Under the pieces are notes generated by a model. The model saw only the letters and a list, made by a program, of their open reading frames with translations, was not told the origin of the DNA and searched no databases. The position numbers and the translations under genes are program-made. Below, piece after piece: positions 33,210 through 40,637 of a stretch of 64,000 nucleotides of DNA. The first letter of the stretch is position 1. Each line of letters opens with the position of its first letter. The stretch lies in contig CAWDLI010000018.1 of assembly GCA_963803245.1 (NCBI GenBank), positions 186,001 through 250,000 on the forward strand, read 5' to 3'. This DNA is from JACVRW01 sp963803245. Its GTDB lineage: Bacteria > Actinomycetota > Thermoleophilia > Solirubrobacterales > Thermoleophilaceae.

Positions 33210-33232
33210 CCGCAACGTAACAACGCTTGCGG
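33210..33232. promoter_or_regulatory. inverted repeat CCGCAA-N11-TTGCGG in the HU promoter
   Basis: The arms are exact and centred about 45 bases before the HU start, where a promoter should lie. On the HU strand the left half sits in TCCGCAAGCGTT, a 12-mer found again upstream of the gene at 47550. It is a candidate operator; the regulator is unknown. Confidence 0.45.
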
Positions 33233-33255
33233 ACGATATGCGCCCCGGATGCCGC

Positions 33256-34608
33256 TTAGACACCGGAAATTGCCATCTCTTCGATGAGCAACGGGGGTGT
33301 CTTGACGCTTCCGGCGAGCGGGACCCACCGCGACACGCCCCCCACGCCCCTCACTCCGCGGAGCATCGTGACGAGGTCGCTGGCGATCGTCAGCTCCCGT
33401 ACCGGGGTGCCCAGCTCACCCTTCTCGATGAGCCTCCCGGACGCCCCGACGGAGAAGGTTCCGGACACCGGATTGACCCCGGAGTGGAGGCCGGCCACGT
33501 CGGTCACGTAGAGGCCCTGTCCGGCGTCCCGTAGGAGCTGCTCCAGGTCCCCCTCCCCGGGACTGACGATCAGGTTCGAGGTGCCGACCGACGGCGGGGA
33601 GCGATAGGAACCGCGGCTCGCGCTGGCCGTGGTCTCGCGCTTGGCCCGGCGCGCCGTGCGGACGTCGAAGAGGAACGTGAGCAGCTTCCCTCCCTCCACG
33701 AGCGGCGTCCGGCTGGTCGGTGAGCCCTCGCCGTCGAAGGGCGCGCTGGCGGGGCCCGCGGGGTCGGTGGCGTCGTCGAGCAGCTCGAAGGCCGGATGCG
33801 CCACCTCCTCGCCCTCGCGCCCGGCGAACAGGGACCGGCCGCGCTGGACCGCGTCGGCGGACAGCATCGCTCCGATGAACGCGACGAAGGACGCCGCCAC
33901 GAACGCGTCGAGCACCACCGGGCAGCGACGGCTCTCGGGCTGGCGAGCGCCGACGAGCGCCAGCGCGCGTTCGGCCGCCTCGCCGCCGATCGCCTCCGGA
34001 TCGAGCGCCCCGGGATCGCGTCCCATGGCGACTCCGAGGCCGGTCATCAGGTCGCTGCCCTCGCCCGCGAACGCCGATGCGTACGCCCAGGCCTGGGTCG
34101 CGGAGAAGCCGCCCGTGAAGCCGCGCGAGTTCGACAGCGCGATCGAGGCCTCGGAGTCCGAGTAGACCGTGGACTCGACCTGGGTCACGCCCGGGACGGC
34201 GCGAGCCGCGCGTTCGGCGGCCAGTGCCAGCTCGACCTTCTGCTCGGTGGTCCAGCGGCCGAGCTCGGCCGAGGCGAGACCGTCCACCGGCGTGGCCCCG
34301 CAGTGCTCGGGGAGCCCGGCCCACTCGTCCGCGTCGGCCACGGCCGCCGCCTCGCGCGCGGCGAGGGCCACGGCGCGGAGACCCTCCTCGGAGAGATCGG
34401 TGGAGTAGGAGTAGCCCCAGCGCCGGTCCACGAAGGCGCGGACGCCCACCCCGCGGCCGCCGGCGTCGCTGAGGCTCTCCACCTCGCCCTGGTAGACGCG
34501 TATCCGGCGGCTCTGCTCCTCCTCCGCGAAGGCCTCGGCGTCGGTGGCCCCGGACCCGAGGGCCGCCTCCACGGCCCTGCGCGCGACCGCCTCGAGGTCC
34601 TCGCTCAC
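33256..34608 (-). CDS. tldE: TldE/PmbA-type metalloprotease partner
   Basis: A 450-residue member of the TldD/PmbA family. GTG start (SEDLEAVARRAVEAALG). N-terminal signatures are RIRVYQGEVESLSDAGGRGV and GYSYSTDLSEEGLR. The C-terminus has GTSNLIVSPGEGDLEQLL and YVTDVAGLHSGVNPVSG. Unlike TldD it lacks HExxxH, as expected for the E subunit. TldD and TldE form a heterodimeric protease that trims unfolded peptides. The start overlaps the tldD stop (GTGA). Confidence 0.92.
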   Translation of the reverse strand: MSEDLEAVARRAVEAALGSGATDAEAFAEEEQSRRIRVYQGEVESLSDAGGRGVGVRAFVDRRWGYSYSTDLSEEGLRAVALAAREAAAVADADEWAGLPEHCGATPVDGLASAELGRWTTEQKVELALAAERAARAVPGVTQVESTVYSDSEASIALSNSRGFTGGFSATQAWAYASAFAGEGSDLMTGLGVAMGRDPGALDPEAIGGEAAERALALVGARQPESRRCPVVLDAFVAASFVAFIGAMLSADAVQRGRSLFAGREGEEVAHPAFELLDDATDPAGPASAPFDGEGSPTSRTPLVEGGKLLTFLFDVRTARRAKRETTASASRGSYRSPPSVGTSNLIVSPGEGDLEQLLRDAGQGLYVTDVAGLHSGVNPVSGTFSVGASGRLIEKGELGTPVRELTIASDLVTMLRGVRGVGGVSRWVPLAGSVKTPPLLIEEMAISGV

Positions 34609-35990
34609 GCCGTGCCGCCCACGGTGAGCTCCCTGATCCGCACGTGCGGCTGACCAACCCCAGCCGGCACCGACTGCCCGGCCTTGCCGCAGTAACCGGT
34701 GGCGATCGCGAGGTCGCCTGCGATCCCGTCGATCGCCGCGAGGGCCTGAAGGCCGTTGCCGATGAGGGTGGCCCCGCGAACGGGGGCGGTCACCCGGCCG
34801 TGCTCGATCAGGTAGCCCTCCGAGACGCCGAAGACGAAGTCGCCCGTGGCCGGCTCCACCTGCCCGCCGCCGAACGACACGGCGTAGAGGCCCCTGTCCA
34901 CCCCGGCGATGAGCTCCTCCACCGTGGCCTGGCCGGGCGCGAAGAAGGTGTTGGTCATCCGCGGGATCGGCAGATGCCGGAACGAGGAGCGCCTGCCGTT
35001 GCCCGTCGAGTCCGCGCCGTCGCGGCGGGCGGTGAGCAGGTCGTAGAGGTAGGAGGTGAGGCGGCCGTCCTCGATCACGGTTGTGCGGCGGGTCGGCGTG
35101 CCCTCGTCGTCGATTCCGTCGCTCCCCCACTCGCCGGTCCGCTCGCCGTCGTCGTAGGCGGTCACGAACGGCTCCGCGAGCTGCTCGCCGAGCCTGCCCG
35201 CGTACACGCTCGCGCCCTTCTGGATCGCATCCGCCTCGAGGCCGTGGCCCACCGCCTCATGCAGCAGCACGCCGCCGAAGCCGTTCCCGACCACGACAGG
35301 CAGCCGGCCGGTCGGGGCGTCGACCGCGTCCAGCAGGGCCAGCGCCCGGCGCGAGGCGCGCTCGGCCACCTCCTCCGGATCGGTCTCGAGCAGCTCGAAG
35401 CCCGCGTGCCCGCCCCGCGTGTCGCTACCGGTCTCGACGCGATCGTCACGGCGGGCCACGGCCTGCACGCTCAGCCGCACGCGGGTGCGGTCGTCGCAGG
35501 CGGCCCGCTCGTTCGAGTTGTAGACCTCCACGCGCCGGCGCGACTCGGCGTACCCGACCCTCACCTGGTCGATCTCGGCGCCCGCGGCGCGGGCGCGCTC
35601 CTCGCAGGCCCGCAGCAGCTCCGCCTTGCGCTCGGCGGGCACGGAGTCGGGCGGCAGCGCCACCGGGTGCACGCTGGCGCGCTCGGCCGCGGCCAGGGTC
35701 ACGGGCTCGCCCGCACCGGCGCCCCGCACCGCCCCGGCCACCGATTCGGCGATCCGCATCAGATCGGGTTCGGCGAGGCCGTCCACGTGACCGTAGAAGG
35801 TCGACTCGCCCTGCACCACACGCACGCAGACGCCCGCCTCGCGGCCGCTCGAGGGCGCCTCCACGCGGCCCTCGTCGAGGGACAGCGCAAAGCCCTGCCG
35901 GTCCTCGGCGTAGAGCTCCGCGAGCTCGCCCCCGTGGGCGAGGGCGCGGCCGAGCACGCGCCCGGCGAGCTCGGGCGACACGAGGCTCAT
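34605..35990 (-). CDS. tldD: TldD metalloprotease
   Basis: A 461-residue zinc protease subunit. The metal motif HEAVGHGLEADAI (HExxxH) lies near residue 240. Other family features are GSDTRGGHAGFELLETD and the FGGGQVEPATGDFVFGVSEG end region. It is paired with tldE downstream. Upstream it overlaps a 72-residue gene by ATGA. Known substrates of the complex include RiPP precursors and CcdA; none is encoded here. Confidence 0.94.
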   Translation of the reverse strand: MSLVSPELAGRVLGRALAHGGELAELYAEDRQGFALSLDEGRVEAPSSGREAGVCVRVVQGESTFYGHVDGLAEPDLMRIAESVAGAVRGAGAGEPVTLAAAERASVHPVALPPDSVPAERKAELLRACEERARAAGAEIDQVRVGYAESRRRVEVYNSNERAACDDRTRVRLSVQAVARRDDRVETGSDTRGGHAGFELLETDPEEVAERASRRALALLDAVDAPTGRLPVVVGNGFGGVLLHEAVGHGLEADAIQKGASVYAGRLGEQLAEPFVTAYDDGERTGEWGSDGIDDEGTPTRRTTVIEDGRLTSYLYDLLTARRDGADSTGNGRRSSFRHLPIPRMTNTFFAPGQATVEELIAGVDRGLYAVSFGGGQVEPATGDFVFGVSEGYLIEHGRVTAPVRGATLIGNGLQALAAIDGIAGDLAIATGYCGKAGQSVPAGVGQPHVRIRELTVGGTA

Positions 35991-36205
35991 GGCTCCTCGC
36001 CGTCCACGATCCGGACCATGCTCTCGGAGACGTCCAGCGCCGCCTCGTATCCGCGCGCGTCCGGCTGCAGCAGCCGCGCGTAGCCGGTGGCGTCGTAGAG
36101 GAGCACCCGCGGCTCACGGTCGCGCTGCATGCGGCGGACGGTCGCGGCCACGCCCTCGGCCAGGCCCGCCGCGCGCCCGATCGGGCCTTTTCGCTTCTCC
36201 TTCAC
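35987..36205 (-). CDS. 72-residue protein of unknown function
   Basis: A GTG-initiated frame (KEKRKGPIGRAAGLAEGVAA) with a basic N-terminus and an alpha/beta pattern (EPRVLLYDATGYARLLQP; AALDVSESMVRIVDGEEP). It fills the gap between the roadblock gene and tldD with 4-bp overlaps on both sides, which strongly supports translation. No family is recognised. It may be a partner of the roadblock protein or of TldD; this is inference from coupling only. Confidence 0.65.
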   Translation of the reverse strand: MKEKRKGPIGRAAGLAEGVAATVRRMQRDREPRVLLYDATGYARLLQPDARGYEAALDVSESMVRIVDGEEP

Positions 36206-36647
36206 GCCTCGTCGCGGTCCAGCTCGGGCACGGGCGGATCCGGCAGCGCGTCGGCGGGCGCCGCGGCGCTCACGGACGTCCTGATCGGCGGTCCGCCCTC
36301 GAGCTCCGCCAGCACCGAGCGCAGGTCGTAGAGCATCAGCGACGACAGAGCGGCCCGGCGGGCCACCACCGCAAGCGTCCAGCGCGGCGTCCGCGAGGCG
36401 TACACCGCGCCCCCTCCACCTGAGCCTCCACCTGCTCGGGGGGGTCCACGCCCTCCGGCCGGGGCGACCGGTCCACTGCTTCGAAGAGGCTGCGGGCCAG
36501 ATCGCCGAGCGCTCCAGCCCGCTCCGGATCGAGCTGACCGGCGCCTGCGAGGGAGCCCGCGGCGTCCACCAGAACCGCGGCGCGCGCGTCGCTCGAGAGC
36601 TCACAGAGACGCTCCGCTGTCCGCTCGGGAGTGAGCGCGCCGGGCAT
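36202..36647 (-). pseudogene. roadblock/LC7-like gene interrupted by a one-base shift
   Basis: The first part (ATG 36647, PGALTPERTAERLCELSSDA, then AVLVDAAGSLAGAGQLDPER) is the N-terminal half of a roadblock-type dimer. The second part, in another phase, has the matching strand and helix (YASRTPRWTLAVVARRAALS, then LMLYDLRSVLAELEG) and an acidic Pro-rich tail. They join at a run of five Gs (coding strand, 36410-36414). A sixth G would give EGGAVYASRTPRW in one frame of about 148 residues. Roadblock proteins bind small Ras-like GTPases. It is either a sequence error or a real lesion. Confidence 0.7.
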
Positions 36648-36665
36648 CGAGGTCAGAATAGCGGC

Positions 36666-36806
36666 GTGCCCCTGTCTCGAATCTCGTGGCTCGTGACCGT
36701 CGGGATCTGCCTGGTCGCGGCCCTGTTGCTGCTCCTCGACGGCTACTACGGCTACTCGCTGGTGCTACTCGCCGTCGGCGGCTCCGCCGCCGTGAACCTC
36801 ACCTGA
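36666..36806 (+). CDS. 46-residue double-TM protein
   Basis: A GTG-initiated frame, PLSRISWLVTVGICLVAALL, then LLLDGYYGYSLVLLAVGGSA and AVNLT. It is two short hydrophobic helices with a Tyr-rich turn. Codon third positions are GC-rich and the start is only 18 bp from the divergent roadblock start. Its 3' end overlaps the convergent CDF gene by about 42 bp. Function unknown; the hairpin-like two-helix topology is what is seen. Confidence 0.6.
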   Translation: MPLSRISWLVTVGICLVAALLLLLDGYYGYSLVLLAVGGSAAVNLT

Positions 36807-37766
36807 GCGATCACGCGGCTCGTCCCGCGTGCCCGGCTCCAGATGGATCAGCACGTCGGCTCCGCGGAGGCGCGAGCGGATCGCGCCCTGAAGCTCGTGG
36901 CTGATCTGGTGTGCGCGCTGAAGGCTCGTGCCCTCCTCGAACTGCACGTGCATGTCGAGGTAGCGGCGACTGCCCGCCCGGCGCGCTCGCAGCTTGTGGA
37001 AGCCCAGCACCTCGTCCGCGCCGTGCTCGGCGATCACCCGCCGCACGACGTCGAGCTCGGGCGCGGGCAGCGTCTCGTCGACCAGCGCACGCGATGACCG
37101 GCTCAGGATCCTCAACCCCGCGATCACGATCGCCGCGGCCACCAGGAGCGCGGTGATCGCGTCGAAGGCCTGCACCCCGGTGATCTCCACCAGCCCGAGA
37201 CCGGCGAGGACGCCCGTCGAGGTGAAGGCATCGGAGCGCAGATGGGCGGCGTCGCCCTCCAGAGCGGGCGAATCGGTGGCCCGCGCGCGCCGGTAGAGGT
37301 AGCTGGAGACCACGAGGTTCGCCACGGCGGAGAAGCCGATGACGGCGATGCCGACCCCGATCGACTCGACCTCCGTCCCCTGTGCGAGTCGCCGCACAGA
37401 CTCGAAGATGATGATCCCGGCGCCGAGCAGGATGAGCATTCCCTCGATCGCCGCGGCCAGGTTCTCGACCTTCTGATGCCCATACGGGTGGTCCTCGTCG
37501 GCGGGCTCGTCGGCCTTGCGCACCGAGTAGAAGGCAACGACCGACGCGATCAGGTCGATGCCCGAGTGCATCGCCTCGGTGAGGATCGCGATCGAGCCCG
37601 TGATCGCGGCCGCCGCCAGCTTGAGCACGATCAGGAGCGCGTTGGAGGCGATCGAGACCGCTGCCGCGCGGTCCTTGCGGGGCATCTGCGCGTCCGGTCC
37701 CACGCCGCGCGTGGTCGCGACCGCGGCGCCGGCCAGCAGTCCGCGATCGTGGTCGCCCGGAGTCAC
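36765..37766 (-). CDS. cation diffusion facilitator (CDF) transporter
   Basis: A 333-residue metal/proton antiporter. Six membrane helices carry HSGIDLIASVVAFYSVRK (HxxxD metal site) and DEDHPYGHQKVENLAA. The C-terminal cytosolic domain has ARRAGSRRYLDMHVQFEEG. Zn2+, Fe2+ or Mn2+ are possible substrates. GTG 37766 overlaps the rdgB stop (GTGA) and is preferred, with an internal ATG (PRKDRAAAVSIASNALL) as alternative. Confidence 0.92.
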   Translation of the reverse strand: MTPGDHDRGLLAGAAVATTRGVGPDAQMPRKDRAAAVSIASNALLIVLKLAAAAITGSIAILTEAMHSGIDLIASVVAFYSVRKADEPADEDHPYGHQKVENLAAAIEGMLILLGAGIIIFESVRRLAQGTEVESIGVGIAVIGFSAVANLVVSSYLYRRARATDSPALEGDAAHLRSDAFTSTGVLAGLGLVEITGVQAFDAITALLVAAAIVIAGLRILSRSSRALVDETLPAPELDVVRRVIAEHGADEVLGFHKLRARRAGSRRYLDMHVQFEEGTSLQRAHQISHELQGAIRSRLRGADVLIHLEPGTRDEPRDRSGEVHGGGAADGE

Positions 37767-38389
37767 CTGCGGCGCCTGCGTCGGGTCTTGCGCCCCACGG
37801 ACTCGGCGTAGTCGGCCTGGATGTCGGCCAGCTTCCGGAGCAGCGCGCGTGCGGCGCGCCCGCGATGGCTGATCGCGTCCTTCTCCTCGCTGGACAGCTC
37901 GGCCATCGTGCGGCCGTCCTCGTAGTCCGCCGGCACGAAGGCCGGGTCGTACCCGAAGCCGCCGTCGCCCCTCGGCTCGGCGCTCAGCAGCCCGTCGCAG
38001 CGTCCGTGCACGACCTCCTCGCGCCCGCCCGGCTCGACGTAGGCGAGGGCGCACACGTAGCTCACGCGCCGGTCCTCGTCCGGCACCTCCCGCAGCAGCT
38101 TCGCGAGGTTCTCCTCGTCGGTGGCGTCCTCGCCCGCGTAGCGAGCGGACCAGACCCCGGGCGCGCCGCCGAGCGCGGCGGCCTCGATCCCGGAGTCGTC
38201 CGCGATCGCCGGCAGCCCGGTGGACGTGGCCGCCACGCGCGCCTTCACGAGCGCGTTGTCGGCAAACGTGGTGCCCGTCTCGGGCGGTAGCTCCACCTCC
38301 GCGGGCAGCGGCTCGAGCCGCACGCCGCGGAGCAGCTCCGCCAGCTCGCGCAGCTTGTGGTCGTTACGGGTGGCCAGGACCGCCCGCAC
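37763..38389 (-). CDS. rdgB: XTP/dITP diphosphatase (RdgB/HAM1)
   Basis: A 208-residue house-cleaning pyrophosphatase removing dITP/XTP. It begins RAVLATRNDHKLRELAELL. Family motifs are FADNALVKARVAA, PAIADDSGIEAAALGGAPGV and GFGYDPAFVPADYEDGRTMA. Basic tail (RKTRRRRRR). The rph-rdgB adjacency is classical, with murI upstream. Confidence 0.96.
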   Translation of the reverse strand: MRAVLATRNDHKLRELAELLRGVRLEPLPAEVELPPETGTTFADNALVKARVAATSTGLPAIADDSGIEAAALGGAPGVWSARYAGEDATDEENLAKLLREVPDEDRRVSYVCALAYVEPGGREEVVHGRCDGLLSAEPRGDGGFGYDPAFVPADYEDGRTMAELSSEEKDAISHRGRAARALLRKLADIQADYAESVGRKTRRRRRR

Positions 38390-38404
38390 GGGTCCTCGCT
38401 TTCG

Positions 38405-39142
38405 CTAGCCGCTCGCGGTCACGGCAGCCTGCTGAGCGTGGCGCAACCGCTCGATGCCGGCCGCGGCGAGCGCGAGCAGGTCGTCCAGTGAGGCGCGCGA
38501 GAGCGGGGTGCGCTCGGCGGTGGCCTGGACCTCCACGAGCCCGCCTTCGCCGGTCATGACCACGTTCGCGTCCACCTCCGCCCGCGAGTCCTCGGAGTAG
38601 TCGAGGTCGAGCAGCGCCACCCCGTCGACCATGCCGCACGACACCGCCGCCACCGATCCGCTGAGCGGGACCGCGGGGAGCGCCTCCTCCGCCACGAGCC
38701 GGCGCAGGGCAAGCTCGAGCGCCACGAAGCCTCCGGTGATCGCGGCGCAGCGCGTGCCGCCGTCGGCCTCCAGCACGTCGCAGTCGATCCAGACGGTGCG
38801 CTCGCCCAGCGCCTCGAAGTCGATCACGCCGCGCAGCGACCTCCCGATCAGCCGCTGGATCTCCACCGTCCGGCCGTCCGGGCGGCCGCGCGAGACGTCG
38901 CGCCGCTTGCGCTCGCCCGTAGACGCGGGGAGCATCCCGTACTCGGCGGTGGTCCAGCCGCGGCCCTTGCCGGCCATCCAGCGCGGGACGGAGTCCTCCA
39001 CGCTCGCGGTGCAGATCACCCTGGTGCCGCCCGCCTCGATCAGCGCCGAGCCGGTGGCGCTGCGCATGAAGCCGGGCGTGATGGTGATCTCGCGCAGATC
39101 GGCCGCGCCGCGGCCGTCCGCCCGTATGCCGTCCGTGCTCAC
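38405..39142 (-). CDS. rph: ribonuclease PH
   Basis: A 245-residue phosphorolytic 3'-5' exoribonuclease maturing tRNA ends. RADGRGAADLREITITPGFM lies at the N-terminus, then RGWTTAEYGMLPASTGERKRRD and DCDVLEADGGTRCAAITGG. The GTG start overlaps the murI stop (GTGA). RNase PH forms a hexamer. The murI-rph-rdgB cluster is also present in mycobacteria. Confidence 0.96.
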   Translation of the reverse strand: MSTDGIRADGRGAADLREITITPGFMRSATGSALIEAGGTRVICTASVEDSVPRWMAGKGRGWTTAEYGMLPASTGERKRRDVSRGRPDGRTVEIQRLIGRSLRGVIDFEALGERTVWIDCDVLEADGGTRCAAITGGFVALELALRRLVAEEALPAVPLSGSVAAVSCGMVDGVALLDLDYSEDSRAEVDANVVMTGEGGLVEVQATAERTPLSRASLDDLLALAAAGIERLRHAQQAAVTASG

Positions 39143-40002
39143 GCCGCCGCCCGTGCGCGGCCTACGCGCTCGAGGTCCACGTGGTCCACCTCGGTGATCG
39201 GCAGCTGGAGGAAGCGCGTGCCGAGGCGCCGGAACTCGTGGACGTCGCCGCTGGCGAGGAAGCGGTAGCTCCCACGGCGGCCCTCGGCGTTGGCGAGTCC
39301 GAGCTCGCCGAGCCGGTCGTGCACGCCCTCGGCGATGGCCTCGCCGGAGCTCACGATGGTGATCCCCCGGCCGAGCTCGCGCTGCAGGACCGGCCGGATC
39401 AGCGGGTAGTGGGTGCAGCCGAGGATCACGGTGTCCACCCCCGCCGCGCGCAGCGGCCGGCAGGCGCTCTCGACGCAGTCGAGCACGCGATGGTCCACGT
39501 CGCCCCCCTCCTGGATCAGCGGGGCCAGCTCGGCGGTGGCCACAGCATGGAGCTCGGCCGTGGGGGCCACCTCGCCGAGGGCCCGCGCGTATGCGCCGCT
39601 CGCGACGGTGGCGGGCGTGGCGATCAGGCCCACGCGCCCGTTCTTCGTGGCACGCGCGGCGAGCCGGGCCTCCGGGCCCACCACACCGACGACCGCCACG
39701 CGGCCCTCGAGCTCCCTGCGGAGGGCCGGGAGCGCCGCCGCCGTGGCCGAGTTGCAGGCGACGACGAGCAGCTTGGCGCCGCGCTCGACCAGGATCTCGG
39801 CCAGCTGGCGCGAGAACCCCACCAGCTCGTCCGGCGAGCGGTCCCCGTAGGGGAACCGCGCGGTGTCGCCGAGGTAGAGGAAATCCTCTTCCGGCAGGGA
39901 CACGAGGCACTCGTGGAGCACCGTCAGACCCCCGACGCCGGAGTCGAACATCGCCACCGGCAACTCTCTGGGGTCGCGTGCCACGGGCCGGAATGGTGGC
40001 AC
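39139..40002 (-). CDS. murI: glutamate racemase
   Basis: A 287-residue cofactor-independent racemase providing D-glutamate for peptidoglycan. The motif MFDSGVGGLTVLHECL carries the substrate-binding Asp/Ser. The catalytic cysteines lie in LVVACNSATAAALPAL and VILGCTHYPLIRPVL. An extended N-terminus (PPFRPVARDPRELPV) is included by the GTG start; a second GTG nine codons on is possible. Confidence 0.95.
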   Translation of the reverse strand: MPPFRPVARDPRELPVAMFDSGVGGLTVLHECLVSLPEEDFLYLGDTARFPYGDRSPDELVGFSRQLAEILVERGAKLLVVACNSATAAALPALRRELEGRVAVVGVVGPEARLAARATKNGRVGLIATPATVASGAYARALGEVAPTAELHAVATAELAPLIQEGGDVDHRVLDCVESACRPLRAAGVDTVILGCTHYPLIRPVLQRELGRGITIVSSGEAIAEGVHDRLGELGLANAEGRRGSYRFLASGDVHEFRRLGTRFLQLPITEVDHVDLERVGRARAAA

Positions 40003-40030
40003 GGTCGACGGCAGGCCACCGCGCGGGGCT

Positions 40031-40174
40031 CTACCCGCCGGTCTCCTGATGCCGCTGCCAGTCGCGCCGCGCGCGGGCGCGGGCGGCCTTCTTGCTCGCC
40101 GTCAGCTTGCTCGACTTGCAGAGCCGGCAGCCGGCCCTGCGGTGCTTGGGCCGCCTGCGCTTGTGATTTGCCAC
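40031..40174 (-). CDS. 47-residue basic Cys-pair protein
   Basis: A short, strongly basic frame, ANHKRRRPKHRRAGCRLCKS, followed by Lys/Arg-rich helix and tail WQRHQETGG. A textbook AGGAGGTGG ribosome binding site lies 6 bases before the GTG. The KRRRPKHRRAGCxxCK pattern is that of a widespread family of tiny basic proteins with a CxxC. A nucleic-acid or ribosome role is plausible but unproven. The 95 bp downstream of the pilin gene (40175-40269) upstream of it hold nothing else recognisable. Confidence 0.8.
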   Translation of the reverse strand: MANHKRRRPKHRRAGCRLCKSSKLTASKKAARARARRDWQRHQETGG

Positions 40175-40269
40175 GGTGGGCCACCTCCTGAGGCTCGTTG
40201 TTGGACGAGCCCCGGGATGGCTTCAGGGGAAGCGGGCGGCACAAGCCGATTATCTCAGCCGGCCGGCTC

Positions 40270-40500
40270 CTAGAACTGCACCTTTCGGACCGCCTGCTTG
40301 ATCTTGAGGAGGATCACGTCACCGAGCTCCTTGCCCTCGTCGGTGCGGAAGCCCTTCATGGCGGCGACCACGCCGGCCATCACGAGGGCGACCAGCAGGA
40401 TCAGCGCGACGTACTCGACGGTGCCCTGGCCGCGCGTCTCGCGGGCCGCGTGGGCGGCCCTGGCGAGGGCGGCGTGAGCAAGTCCTTGCAGGCGATACAT
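40270..40500 (-). CDS. Flp/TadE-like pilin
   Basis: A 76-residue class III prepilin-like protein. A positively charged leader of about 22 residues is followed by G-QGTVEYVALILLVALVMAG, with the Glu at mature position 5 expected for prepilin peptidase processing and a single hydrophobic helix. The C-terminus is charged (GKELGDVILLKIKQAVRKVQF). An AAGGAGG site precedes the ATG. No tad secretion genes are in the window. Confidence 0.8.
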   Translation of the reverse strand: MYRLQGLAHAALARAAHAARETRGQGTVEYVALILLVALVMAGVVAAMKGFRTDEGKELGDVILLKIKQAVRKVQF

Positions 40501-40637
40501 GGGTCCTCCTTGGGGTGCGGTTTCCGAGGAGGCGATCGTCCGCCGTGCCGGCGCACCGTTCGAGACGGGCGCGTGACAAGTGGGGCACGGGCCCGCGACT
40601 TCGGGCGCCGCCCACCCCCCTGCGATCATGGGCGCGC

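Noticed and set aside
40175..40269. Possible tRNA in the gap next to the pilin gene
   Set aside because: No T-arm (GGTTCRAATCC-type) sequence or acceptor pairing was found; none was seen elsewhere in the window either.
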